Shown: piece after piece, positions 1 to 10,247 of the stretch
How the letters are laid out: each line of letters starts with the position of its first letter
How positions within the stretch are numbered: the first letter of the stretch is position 1
Assembly: GCF_932526225.1 (NCBI RefSeq)
Contig: NC_064035.1
Location: forward strand, 18,217,969-18,281,968
Direction of reading: 5' to 3'
Length of the DNA: 64,000 bases
DNA from: Nematostella vectensis
Taxonomy: Eukaryota > Cnidaria > Anthozoa > Actiniaria > Edwardsiidae
The notes under the pieces: model-generated
What the model saw: the letters and a program-made list of their open reading frames with translations, nothing else
What the model was told of the DNA's origin: nothing
Databases searched by the model: none
Position numbers and translations under genes: made by a program

Positions 1-410
1 TCCAAAATTATTTACACTGCTATTCTGGGTCTGTATGACCTGGGATTGATTTGTTTGGCTTCGGGGTGAAAAGACTTATAAAAAACCATCTGACTTTGGG
101 GAGAAGAGTGTTGACTGGCCCTCCCCTCAACCCCTTGGTTGGATGCATATCTTCAAGACCATTTATCCCTTAGACTGATGCCTGAATATCTTAATCTTGT
201 TGTGTTTAGTTTGCATTTATGAATTTTTTGGGTTGTTGGTACTTCCCAAAGCCGGCACAGGCCGGTTGAGGGGTTAATGTGTTAAAAAGTTTGTAAAAAA
301 ATATAATTCGATTACATTGTTTGTCAATGAATGTTTAGGGCAATGAATGTTTGGGGCATTTCATTTCAAGATTTCTCAATTCAACGCAGGACGGGTCGAT
401 TCATTACAAG
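1..410. other. No gene seen
   Basis: AT-rich sequence with no recognisable exon on either strand. The TLDc gene to its right should continue leftwards on the minus strand, but I see no further TLDc exon here, so its remaining exons probably lie outside the window. Confidence 0.4.
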
Positions 411-545
411 TGCGTCATATCTATAAAAGGTGCGTCATATCTATCAAAGGTGCGTCATATCTATCGAAGATGCGTCATATCTATTAAAAGTGCGTCATAC
501 CTATCAAAGGTGCGTCAATTCAGTCGGAGTTACGTCAATTCAAAA
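411..545. repeat. 20-bp tandem repeat with TGCGTCA core
   Basis: About seven head-to-tail units of roughly 20 bp, consensus TGCGTCATATCTATCAAAGG, degenerating at the right end. Every unit carries TGCGTCA (one has TACGTCA), which resembles an ATF/AP-1 half-palindrome. The array lies about 60 bp downstream, in transcript sense, of the TLDc exon on the minus strand, so it is probably intronic. Confidence 0.8.
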
Positions 546-605
546 TCCCTTATTTATTGAAACTGTCACTGAAGTGAAATAAAAACAACATTATTTAGAC
601 TTTAC

Positions 606-2407
606 CTGTTAAAGATGTGCTGAGGAAGCCTCCAAAAATCAGCTGACCGACTCTGACGATCATCACAATCGGACCTTTGTTATTGCAGTTATTGTTTAGT
701 TTAGATGCGTCCCAGTTCTCTTCAGCGGCCCTGAAGCACCGGGTCCATTTGGAGGAGTTGGACTGGAAGTATGGAGACAGCCACTCATCTAGCTTCTCGT
801 GGTATTTATTTTCGGTTCCGAGGATATGCGAGTGGAAGCCTAACAAGCGATGGAAATATTGCATCAGATCGGAACTCACGGTTTGTTCGGATGACGTAAA
901 AGTATTAAACTAAGTATTTAACTAGGAGAACTCAAAACCAGTTTCTATTACTAGGAATTACTGAGATAGATGTCCATCTCCTTATCATGCAGATCATGAA
1001 AGTAATCTAAATATTTGTTTCTATAAACGTTTTCCAAACGTGATTAAATTAAATCATCGCCAAAACAATCGTTTATGTTTTTAGAAGGAATAAAGTAGAG
1101 GGGTTGATTCGTCACGCTACAGTCAAAATCCAGCCACAAAATGGTCAAGAAAAATATAAATACCCGCCGAGCCCACCGTGCGGATACTCCCTTGGATCTA
1201 CGAAATGTGCCAAGAGAGTGCAAGTTCCCAGGCAGCGCTTTTTATGAGGGGCATAAAAGTTAAAATGTTATTAATTTAGGGGAGGGGGTATGCTTTCCTT
1301 GGGAATATCGAGATTTTGGAGACTTGAAGAGCTTTTCAGTTTCCATACACTTACTAAAACTCAGTGGTTTATCCAAGCTTTTTTTTATAAGTTCATCTAT
1401 AAAATGTGACTGGTTCATGACTACTATACGGTCAAGAATTCCAACGTATTCATCTCCATCGAACCTAGTTTCCCAAAGGTGAAAAATGCCACAGGTGTGC
1501 AACTATACCGCTTAAAGCTATGGGTTAAGAGTTAGCTTCACACAGAGGAAGTTAACTGTCTAATGACAATCTGCGAGACCAACACCAAAGAATCGAGAAC
1601 CGCATATGAGAATTGATTCACCTCCATGTTTCATCCAAAATCCGACAGAGGCATTGCTTGGTAGTCCGTGTGGGTCGGGAGCTCTGAGGAAGGTGCCGTC
1701 CCCGGGCAGGCTAAGCAGACCCATGTCATCCACAACAGACGGATTACCTCCATGAACCTTGAACGGTCTGCGATTACTATGAACGTTAGGGAATTCGGTT
1801 TCGTCGTTTGACAATTTGCTAAACGTCCAGCGATCGATTTCTAAATAGAAAAAGGAAGGAATTAGAGAAAATGATGGACTTCTGTGTGAATATCCTTGAA
1901 TGCATTTATTGCCCTTTGTGCCGCGAGCTACTCTAGCTTACGTAAGTTCATGGGCTAATCATGGTCTAACAAGTTTAACAGGATAGCAAATAAATTCCTT
2001 AAAGGATCTCTTTTTAACTTACACACTCGCCTATTCTCATACTTAAATTCTAGTGCGTCAGATTCTATTTCAAAGTAGGTATTCAGCTTTTTATTAGGAA
2101 GTGAGTCAATTGTATTACAAAGTGTATCAAATTTTAGACAAAGACAAACAAAATGTTTCAATGTTTTTAATAGTTGCGTCCAACCAAATATAATCAAAGG
2201 GAGAGGGAATAATAACAGCTCTTTTAGGTGATTTCATGTGATAAGTTCTCGTATGTCTATGACAGGTGCACCGTTCAACATGTCGCTGATTAATAACGAC
2301 TGTAATTAATCTTAATTTTATCTTGGCAATTGAGTCTTTTCGTTTCTCGTACCTTCACTGACTGAAATCTTTACCAGCGCCGCAAGCAGCCCTAATACGA
2401 GGAATAT
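606..2407 (-). CDS. Partial gene for a secreted TLDc-domain protein
   Basis: Three exons are supportable. Exon 2407..2353 follows a pyrimidine-rich acceptor and encodes a hydrophobic, signal-peptide-like stretch (IFLVLGLLAALVKISVSE); its ATG must lie upstream and was not identified. Exon 1840..1622 joins in phase and encodes about 73 residues with VDDMGLLSLPGDG and ASVGFWMKH, perhaps a lectin-like (LamG-like) segment. Exon 909..606 encodes a TLDc start: LDEWLSPYF, KWTRCFRAAEENWDAS, then CNNKGPIVMIVRVGQ and IFGGF, matching the family pattern of W-x-xCyRA, cdgkGPTv and iFGGy. A frame near 1500..1330 (FDGDEYVGILDRIVVMN) may be another exon, but its phase does not fit simply. The TLDc C-terminal half is missing and would lie left of the window. 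TLDc assignment is fairly confident; the joined model is tentative. Confidence 0.5.
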
Positions 2408-2409
2408 CT

Positions 2410-3198
2410 GAAGAGAAAAAGATAGGAAAATAAGAATCGCTTTGTAGAATCCGGAAAGAAAATAAAAAAAACCCTCACAAGCCGGAACATGAATTTCGAA
2501 ACTCTGTTCAGAATCTAGGAATATAAATATTTCTGAACGCGATTACGAAACAGTTAAACGATTAGTGTGACGGAGTGAAAATAGAAGCGTTGAGATGACA
2601 TATTTTTTTGGTTTTGTTAGAGTATGAAATATTTTTTCATGAAGAAACACAAAGACTGCGCACAAAACGGGATCAATCGTTGGTAAAAAGGTTTGTGAAC
2701 CAGCCTTGATGGCAGAGTGCTGATAAAAATGGTTGATCAGAAAATAATTACTTCACAAACTGACCTGAGAGTACATTTTGAAGTGGTTATGCAATCGCAT
2801 CCATGGCAGTGATCCTTCGTCTTTCCTCTCTTCGTCCGTACTCGGCAGATGTGAATATCTGATCTACGTTCCTTAACTTCCAGTCCCCCGCTGGGTTGCC
2901 TCTTTTAATAATGGCGAAAACACCGAGAATTTCTCACTTGCATTAATTTCGATGCATGGAGGGGTCCAAAAAGTTAAAACAAATACCATACATTCTTTGT
3001 TAAATGAAATAAAATCCGTCACAAAAAGCGGTGCTATACAAAGGGCTGTTCACGAAATAATGTAGGCGAACAGGTAGGACAGTTAAAACGACTATCTTTT
3101 CCTCTCAAATCTATTGCAGTTCTCGGGAAAAAATAAAACCGGCGCAAAAAAGCGCATTTGGACAAAGGTGAATTGTATTTCTAGGGAATAGTGAAGAC
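2410..3198. other. No gene seen
   Basis: AT-rich sequence with only short open frames. It may hold the first exon or promoter of the minus-strand TLDc gene, but I cannot place either. Confidence 0.4.
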
Positions 3199-3199
3199 A

Positions 3200-3298
3200 C
3201 ATGTGCCGTTCCAAATACAATAATACAATTACATGCAAATGACTGAGGTCGATTGTTTCTTCTCCATTTACATGTATTTCAATTTGGAACGGCACATG
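3200..3298. repeat. Inverted repeat (hairpin) at array edge
   Basis: Two perfect 17-bp arms, CATGTGCCGTTCCAAAT at 3200-3216 and its complement at 3282-3298, separated by 65 bp. The right arm ends about 20 bp before the 58-bp tandem array. Could be a MITE remnant or a cruciform-forming sequence. Confidence 0.75.
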
Positions 3299-3319
3299 AA
3301 AAGAACCGCATCTAAACAA

Positions 3320-5184
3320 AGCCTCACGGTGTGGGCAAGTGTGCCAGCAAGAGACAATAGACTCTATCGTCAACACAAGACCTCACGGACTGGACAAGGG
3401 TGTACCAGCAAGAGACAAGACTCTATCGTCAACACAAGACCTCACGGAATGGACAAGAGTGTACCAGCAAGAGACACTCTATCGTCAACACAAGACCTCA
3501 CGGACTGGACAAGGGTGTACCAGCAAGAGACACTCTATCGTCAACACAAGACCTCACGGACTGGACAAGAGTGTACCAGCAAGAGACAGACTCTACCGTC
3601 AACACAAGACCTCACGGACTGGGCAAGAGTGTACCAACAAGAGACAAAACTCTATCGTCAACACAAGACCTCACGGAATGGACAAGAGTTTACCAGCAAG
3701 AGACAAGACTCTATCGTCAACACAAGACCTCACGGACTGGACAAGAGTGTACCAGCAAGAGACAAGACTCTATCGTCAACACAAGACCTCACGGACTGGG
3801 CAAGAGTGTACCAACAAGAGACAGACTCTATCGTCAACACAAGACCTCACGGACTGGGCAAGAGTGTACCAACAAGAGACAAAACTCTATCGTCAACACA
3901 AGACCTCACGGACTGGGCAAGAGTGTACCAACAAGAGACAATAGACTCTACCGTCAACACAAGACCTCACGGAATGGACAAGAGTTTACCAGCAAGAGAC
4001 AAGACTCTATCGTCAACACAAGACCTCACGGACTGGACAAGAGTGTACCAGCAAGAGACAGACTACCGTCAACACAAGACCTCACGGACTGGGCAAGAGT
4101 GTACCAACAAGAGACAAAACTCTATCGTCAACACAAGACCTCACGGAATGGACAAGAGTTTACCAGCAAGAGACAAGAGTATATCGTCAACACAAGACCT
4201 CACGGACTGGACAAGAGTGTACCAGCAAGAGACAAGACTCTATCGTCAACACAAGACCTCACGGAATGGACAAGTGTGTACCAACAAGAGACAGACTCTA
4301 CCGTCAACACAAGACCTCACGGACTTGACAAGAGTTTACCAGCAAGAGACAGACTCTACCGTCAACACAAGACCTTACGGACTGGACAAGAGTTTACCAG
4401 CAAGAGACAGACTCTACCGTCAACACAAGACCTCACGGACTGGGCAAGAGTGTACCAACAAAAGACAATAGACTCTACCGTCAACACAAGACCTTACGTA
4501 ATGGACAAGAGTTTACCAGCAAGAGACAGACTCTACCGTCAACACAAGACCTTACGGACTGGACAAGAGTTTACCAGCAAGAGACACACTCTACCGTCAA
4601 CACAAGACCTCACGGACTGGACAAGGGTGTACCAACAAGGGACAATAGACTCTACCGTCAACACAAGACCTCACGGAATGGACAAGAGTTTACAAGCAAG
4701 AGACAGACTCTACCGTCAACACAAGACCTCACGGACTGGGCAAGAGTTTACCAGCAAGAGACAGACTCTAACGTCAACACAAGACCTCACGGACTGGGCA
4801 AGAGTTTACCAGCCAGAGACAGACTCTACCGTCAACACAAGACCTCACGGAATGGACAAGAGTTTACCAGCAAGAGACAGACTCTACCGTCAACACAATA
4901 CCTCACGGAATGGACAAGAGTTTACCAGCAAGAGACAGACTCTACCGTCAACACAAGACCTCACGGACTGGACGAGAGTGTACCAACAAGAGACAGACTC
5001 TATCGACAACACAAGACCTCACGGACTGGGCAAGAGTGTACCAACAAGAGACAATAGACTCTACCGTCAACACAAGACCTCACGGAATGGACAAGAGTTT
5101 ACCAGCCAGAGACAATAGACTCTACCGTCAACAAAGACCTCACGGACGAGAGTGTACCAGCAAGAGACAGACTCTATCGTCAAC
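3320..5184. repeat. ~58-bp minisatellite array, about 32 copies
   Basis: Head-to-tail units contain CTCTATCGTCAACACAAGAC, then CTCACGGACTGGACAAGAGT, then GTACCAGCAAGAGACA. Unit length varies by a few bases because of indels between GACA and GACTC (GACAAGACTC, GACAGACTC, GACAATAGACTC). The plus-strand consensus has no stop codon in any frame, so overlapping forward ORFs of 412, 201 and 572 codons arise. These are not evidence of a gene: unit length drifts out of frame and all frames are equally open. The last units degrade around 5,130-5,184. Confidence 0.95.
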
Positions 5185-6138
5185 TGATGACACTATAGTA
5201 CCGATGGTGTCGATCCATCCAGAACTTAGAGCTACAACTGTCAAAACCAGTGAATGAGTGAGTCGATCTAGGCTAGGCCCAAAAACTAGGTGTATGAGTT
5301 AACGGGACCTCACAAATCGCACCACAATTTGCCCGATAAATCGGTACGTCAGTATCATAAGGAGTCACTGTGACATCACGCAAAGTAATTTTGTAACGCT
5401 TAATAGGTAGCGTAAATGCTATTTTTAACGCCCCTTTCCACTACCTTAAATTTGTAGAATTGATCTCTTAAAAAAAAAAACTACAGGCTATGTTGTAGAA
5501 TAACTAGGTGGTCTGCATAGGCGTGGTGGATTTCGAAATTTGATTTTTCCCTACATAATTAAATGATCTTAATAAATAGCCAGGGGCCCCTTCCCCCTAT
5601 CGACGGGAAGGTCCGCTTTAATGAATGAAAATTAAGTACCACTGCGAGTAGTTAGTTATTTAATTGCTAATGCCATACAATAGCCTCAAAAGCGGGATAG
5701 CGTTGAGCCTTTTCATAAGCCAACCGAACATTTGATAAATGTCTTCTTTGGAAACCCCAAAGTCGCTCAAAACAATCAAAAAGGGCGTTAAAACAAGCAT
5801 TTACGGTAATCCATTCCACTTTACCCAGCAACGACTTGCTTTGTGTTGGTTTTGATAGTGAAGCTTTTAAGTTCTGCCAACATACGGAATACTTTTTAAG
5901 TACCATCAACAGCCTTCGATAGGTGCAAGTCTCCGAGAACTCTCCGAAGAGGCCACGATAACTTCACGGTAGCACCCGAGAGTACGACGACCATACATTT
6001 ACATCACGTATTGACGTTACGACATTTCAAGACCTAACAGGAAAACGTCACGCATATATCGCCATAGCCAGCCCCTTGTTGCTGAAAGGTGCACAATTCC
6101 TTGACGCTGACCTGTGTGCTAGCGTTTGATGGTGTTTA
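5185..6138. other. No gene seen
   Basis: Unique-looking AT-rich sequence. An 80-codon minus-strand open frame (5667-5909) matches nothing I recognise and shows no convincing splice sites. Confidence 0.4.
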
Positions 6139-6256
6139 TATCGCGAAAAACCGATTGTAGCCGCCATCTTGGATTTGAAGCAAAACAAGTAACGTTTCTC
6201 ATTTCGCCGCAAATCCAATGGCGGCTACGATCGTTCGAGGCTGGTTTTTCGCGATA
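6139..6256. mobile_element. Short hairpin MITE-like element
   Basis: About 118 bp bounded by complementary ends TATCGCGAAAAACC (6139-6152) and GGTTTTTCGCGATA (6243-6256). Complementarity resumes inside (TGTAGCCGCCAT against ATGGCGGCTACG, and GGATTTG against CAAATCC). No coding capacity. Confidence 0.6.
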
Positions 6257-6920
6257 AAAGCACAATTAAACGCCTAGGGTACATTTGACCGATACATAAA
6301 TAAGATTAAGAGAGTAGATAAGACAAATGTAGAAATCCTGTAAAGTAAGGCATGTTTATTCATCATAATTATAACCATCTGCCTAGAATAGTTTGACTTA
6401 ATTAAAGGTCTCATTAAAGGTTAATGTATGCGACATTGAAAAAGAAATTTTCATCGTTTTAGCAAGGAATTTGCGATCAAATATCCTCAAAAAGGGTAAA
6501 TTTCCACCATTTTTGTTTATTTGATAATACTTTTAGGAGGGGGTAGATATTCGACCACGCCTCTGGTAAGACGGCTCAAACTCATAACGCTTATTACTTG
6601 AGGCGTCACAAGGGGATGCGGATAAGGAAGGGTGGGGGGGGGGGGGCAGCTGCCTTTTTAATTTTCCACGAAAAATACTTAGACTATTCAACTTGGTACT
6701 ACAACTGCTAATCAAACGACCAACCTCTTTTAGGATATACAAAGGAAAAAAACATTATCCTGGACGCCAGGCTACACTGGGTAGACTACTACAATCTCTT
6801 TCCCAGGCTTTTGCTAAGCTCTGCTAATTTCGTCACCCGCTAACAATCCCAATTTTAAATAAGAATTGAAAAGTAACAAAAATACTGCCCGCGTAAAGAC
6901 ACAAAGAATTCTGAGGTCTG
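6257..6920. other. No gene seen
   Basis: AT-rich intergenic sequence with one poly-G tract of about 14 bases near 6636. No exon recognised. Confidence 0.4.
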
Positions 6921-7174
6921 TTAAAGCCGCAGTGTCACCAGTTTACTTCCAGTCGATTACGTTACAATTTCCGATGATTTTTAACGGAAAACGCGAAAAA
7001 TATTTCAAAATATTGAAAGCAGTGTGTATATTGCAAGTTTCTTCGAGGATGTGATTGATAATTTAGAGCGGATGGCCTGTTAAATATCTCGGATTCTAAT
7101 AGATTCTTTTGTCTTTTAACGGTTGAGGTTTCCGTCGGACCTCCGGAAGTAAACTGTTGACAATACGGCTTTAA
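6921..7174 (+). mobile_element. 254-bp MITE with TTAA ends, copy 1
   Basis: The element starts TTAAAGCCGCAGTGTCACCA and ends with the near-perfect complement CTGTTGACAATACGGCTTTAA, giving terminal inverted repeats of about 30 bp bounded by TTAA. A second copy of the same length lies inverted at 28990-29243 in an ABCF2 intron. No transposase frame. TTAA ends suggest piggyBac-type mobilisation, but a TA target duplication is also possible. Confidence 0.8.
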
Positions 7175-9208
7175 TGTAATCATTCTCAAGCAGGTAGTTC
7201 ACGGTACTTCCGCGCAAAAGGTATTTCTTGTTTTAAGAGTACCCGCGAATTCTCGATGTTATTAAAAAGCACTATATTTTTTTTATGTTTACGATAAAAA
7301 TGACCTCACCACTCCCTCCTACATCATCTTCCATATCGGCATCACGTATTTTCCCAATTTCCATAGTAAAAACACCTGCAGTTACCCCTACACACATCTC
7401 GCAGGCCACCCCCTCCCCCCATTTTTGTAAAGTATGAATTTTTCAGAGGACATATATGGAAGAATGGCCTCTATTCCCAAAGCGTCCGAGGCTTGCCTCC
7501 ACCCCACATTTCAATATTTTTCACGTTTTACGTTAAAAATAATCGAATTATTTTGTTGTTAATTATTTTTGATTGTTGTGTTATCGACAGAAAGTAAACT
7601 GGTGACAATGCGGCTTTATGCCTTTTCTAGCACTGTCGTTGGCTTTTCTTCGTAATAATTGTTTTAGCTCTCAGATACTATTGCGCGCCACTTAATAGTC
7701 GACCGATAGAGAATCAACACATCCGCTTGTTTTCTCCTTCTCGAAACAAGCCGCGGGAAAAAGGATAAAAGCGTCACAGCCCGCCCCCTCACAAATTGTT
7801 ATTGTCAACTATAATTTACATTCAATGGCAAAAAACATATCATCGTATTTTGCAAGAGAGGCGAGAGCACTGATACATATAATAGTCTAGGTACATATAC
7901 AAATAACCAATATCTATAATGTATACACAGTAATCGATTATCTTGAGGTTTAAGTAAGTTAATACACCTCAGTTTGAAAAATAATGTTTCACACGGGCTC
8001 CATGCACCTGTCAAGCCCTTTATGGATTCGAGGCTATTGTTAGAGATGAGGAGATACCACGATTGACTAATGCCCATAAGAGAGACAAGATTATTAAAAC
8101 AAATCGCATATAGGGTCCTGTTTTGCTTACGGCGACAAATGAAGGAGAGCTGCTATAGATAGCGATCCAATAACCTAGAAAGCGATACATTTAAGGTGAG
8201 AAACAAGTACATCACAAGACCAAATATCAATTGAAAATTTTCAATTACAAAGAGGATAAATCTAGCAATAATTTCCATGCTAGGTGAGTTACGGGTTCTT
8301 TGAAACATTTATATTCAGTATCTCGTGACACTAAAAGTCCGGTTTTCATTCGTGTAATACAAATTTTCGAAAATGTATAGATTTTGGCAGAGGCACTATA
8401 GATATTTATACAAAGTACAATAACATCATTGAATTTTCATCCATCTTCTTGTCCCCGGTTATTATTTTTTTTCGAATTACAAAGAACAAACTTACACTAA
8501 ATAAATGTGTTTGCAAACATTTGCGTATAAAATTTACGTTACTATTTGAGATGGATAGTATTTAGCTTCTTTTTCAAAAGCGTTAGATAGTATTTAGCTT
8601 CTTTTTCAAAAGCGTTTTCCTGATTTAACTTCAATGGCTTGCCTTTGGTCTCCGTCCCCTTCTTTTCCGATTCAGTCAGAGTTGTTTTTTTTTGTTTTTT
8701 TAGCTCTACCTCTGTCTGCCTTCATACAGGGTGGTAAAGGGTACTTTCGTGAAACGATATTTGGCCATTTTTCAATGCCGAGAAACGTGAAATCGTCCAT
8801 TTCGACGTCCGTAAACGTGATTTAACGATTTAAAAGGCCATTTTTCGGACCGTCAGACGTGATCCATACCCCGCTTTACAAGCCTGTTCATACGACAATT
8901 ACCAGTTCTACGGCTGGAAGATGTCTGGTGCTAGATGTTTAAAGGGGAAGTGTCAGCAGCCATTTTGTCATCCTAGCAAAATACCGCGTGCGAGAAAGCA
9001 TCCATTTCCATCGGCTGATTTGGGGGAAGTTATTGCAATATTTTCGACCGAATTTAGAAAATCAAATTTAGACTTTGTTTTTAGATGGTCATTTCTAATT
9101 CCATCACACAATTTATCGCCAATATGGGATGAAACCGACAAAGGTGTGTCTGACTAGAGCTCTTTGAAAACAATTCCTTAAATCCCTTTACTTGTAGGTA
9201 GAGCCACG
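7175..9208. other. No gene seen; MITE relic and 32-bp duplication
   Basis: Mostly unique AT-rich sequence. A diverged fragment of the 254-bp MITE lies at about 7505-7618 (ends GTAAACTGGTGACAATGCGG). At 8554-8616 a 32-bp unit starting GATAGTATTTAGCTTC is tandemly duplicated. An acceptor-like TTTACTTGTAG just before 9198 could join a 5' UTR exon to the roadblock ORF. The open frames at 7805-8077, 8634-8825 and 8921-9157 have no recognisable similarity. Confidence 0.4.
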
Positions 9209-9544
9209 ATGAACAAACTCAGAGCGGAGCAATTAAAACAGACGATGGATCGTATCCACCGTATCGAGGGGCACACAAACGTGTCGGGGGTGCTGGTGAT
9301 CAACACCAAGGGGCTCATCCTCCACACTTCGCTCGACACCACGCAGACAACGGCTTACACGCAACAGTGCGTGCCTCTCGTGGAGCTCGCGCGTGCCACC
9401 ATCAGGGACACAGACCCTGAAGATGATCTCCGTTTTTTTAGGGTCAGGACCCTCAAGCACGAGTTAATAATCGCGCCAGAGGACAAGTATACCCTTATCG
9501 TGATCCAGAAGACAGACGCACAAGCCAACAGGTTTATTTTATAG
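9209..9544 (+). CDS. DYNLRB: Dynein light chain roadblock-type protein
   Basis: A complete, intronless 111-codon ORF. Roadblock/LC7 proteins are small homodimeric light chains of cytoplasmic and axonemal dynein that bind the intermediate chains. Family landmarks in order: an N-terminal helix (LKQTMDRIHRI), the G-V-x-G-V-L-V-I-N-T-x-G strand-turn (about residues 24-35), then ARATIRDTDPEDDLRFFRVRT and the C-terminal strand KYTLIVIQKTDAQ. Typical family length is about 96-110. The C-terminus (NRFIL) runs past the usual IVIQ-x-x-x end, and the last 65 or so coding bases form the first unit of a 75-bp tandem array. Codons are more GC-rich than the surroundings, and absence of introns suggests a retrocopy or a diverged paralogue. 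Start chosen at the first ATG, 11 bases after an acceptor-like site. Confidence 0.85.
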   Translation: MNKLRAEQLKQTMDRIHRIEGHTNVSGVLVINTKGLILHTSLDTTQTTAYTQQCVPLVELARATIRDTDPEDDLRFFRVRTLKHELIIAPEDKYTLIVIQKTDAQANRFIL

Positions 9545-10247
9545 TGTATAACAGAGGACGAGTATAGCCTTATCGTGATCCAGAAGACAGACGCACAAGC
9601 CACCAGGTTTATTTTATAGTGTATAACAGAGGACGAGTATAGCCTTATCGTGATCCAGAAGACAGACGCACAAGCCACCAGGTTTATTTTATAGTGTATA
9701 ACAGAGGACGAGTATAGCCTTATCGTGATCCAGAAGACAGACGCACAAGCCACCAGGTTTATTTTATAGTGTATAACAGAGGACGAGTATAGCCTTATCG
9801 TGATCCAGAAGACAGACGCACAAGCCACCAGGTTTATTTTATAGTGTATAACAGAGGACGAGTATACCCTTATCGTGATCCAGAAGACAGACGCACAAGC
9901 CACCAGGTTTATTTTATAGTGTATAACAGAGGACGAGTATATCCTTATCGTGATCCAGAAGACAGACGCACAAGCCACCAGGTTTATTTTATAGTGTATA
10001 ACAGAGGACGAGTATACCCTTATCGTGATCCAGAAGACAGACGCACAAGCCACCAGGTTTATTTTATAGTGTATAACAGAGGACGAGTATACCCTTATCG
10101 TGATCCAGAAGACAGACGCACAAGCCACCAGGTTTATTTTATAGTGTATAACAGAGGACGAGTATAGCCTTATCGTGATCCAGAAGACAGACGCACAAGC
10201 CACCAGGTTTATTTTATAGTGTATAACAGAGGACGAGTATAGCCTTA
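9479..10247 (+). repeat. 75-bp tandem array derived from the roadblock 3' coding end
   Basis: Eleven units at exact 75-bp spacing (GAGGAC at 9479, 9554, 9629 and so on to 10229; the last is truncated). Unit 1 is the end of the roadblock CDS with its TAG. Later units are nearly identical to each other, differing mainly at TATAGCC, TATACCC or TATATCC, and share ACC where unit 1 has AAC. As 75 is 25 codons, every unit is in frame with the gene and each is closed by the same TAG. The complementary strand is open for 282 codons, an artefact of the repeat. An AATAAA follows near 10459, so the array is probably in the 3' UTR. Confidence 0.95.

Noticed and set aside
3233-5257. Long overlapping plus-strand ORFs (412, 201, 572, 115 codons)
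   Set aside because: All lie in the 58-bp array, which has no stop in any forward frame; unit length drifts, so no frame is favoured.
9355-10203. 282-codon minus-strand ORF and 107-codon plus ORF
   Set aside because: Both are readings of the 75-bp array, whose period is a multiple of three; no independent coding sign.
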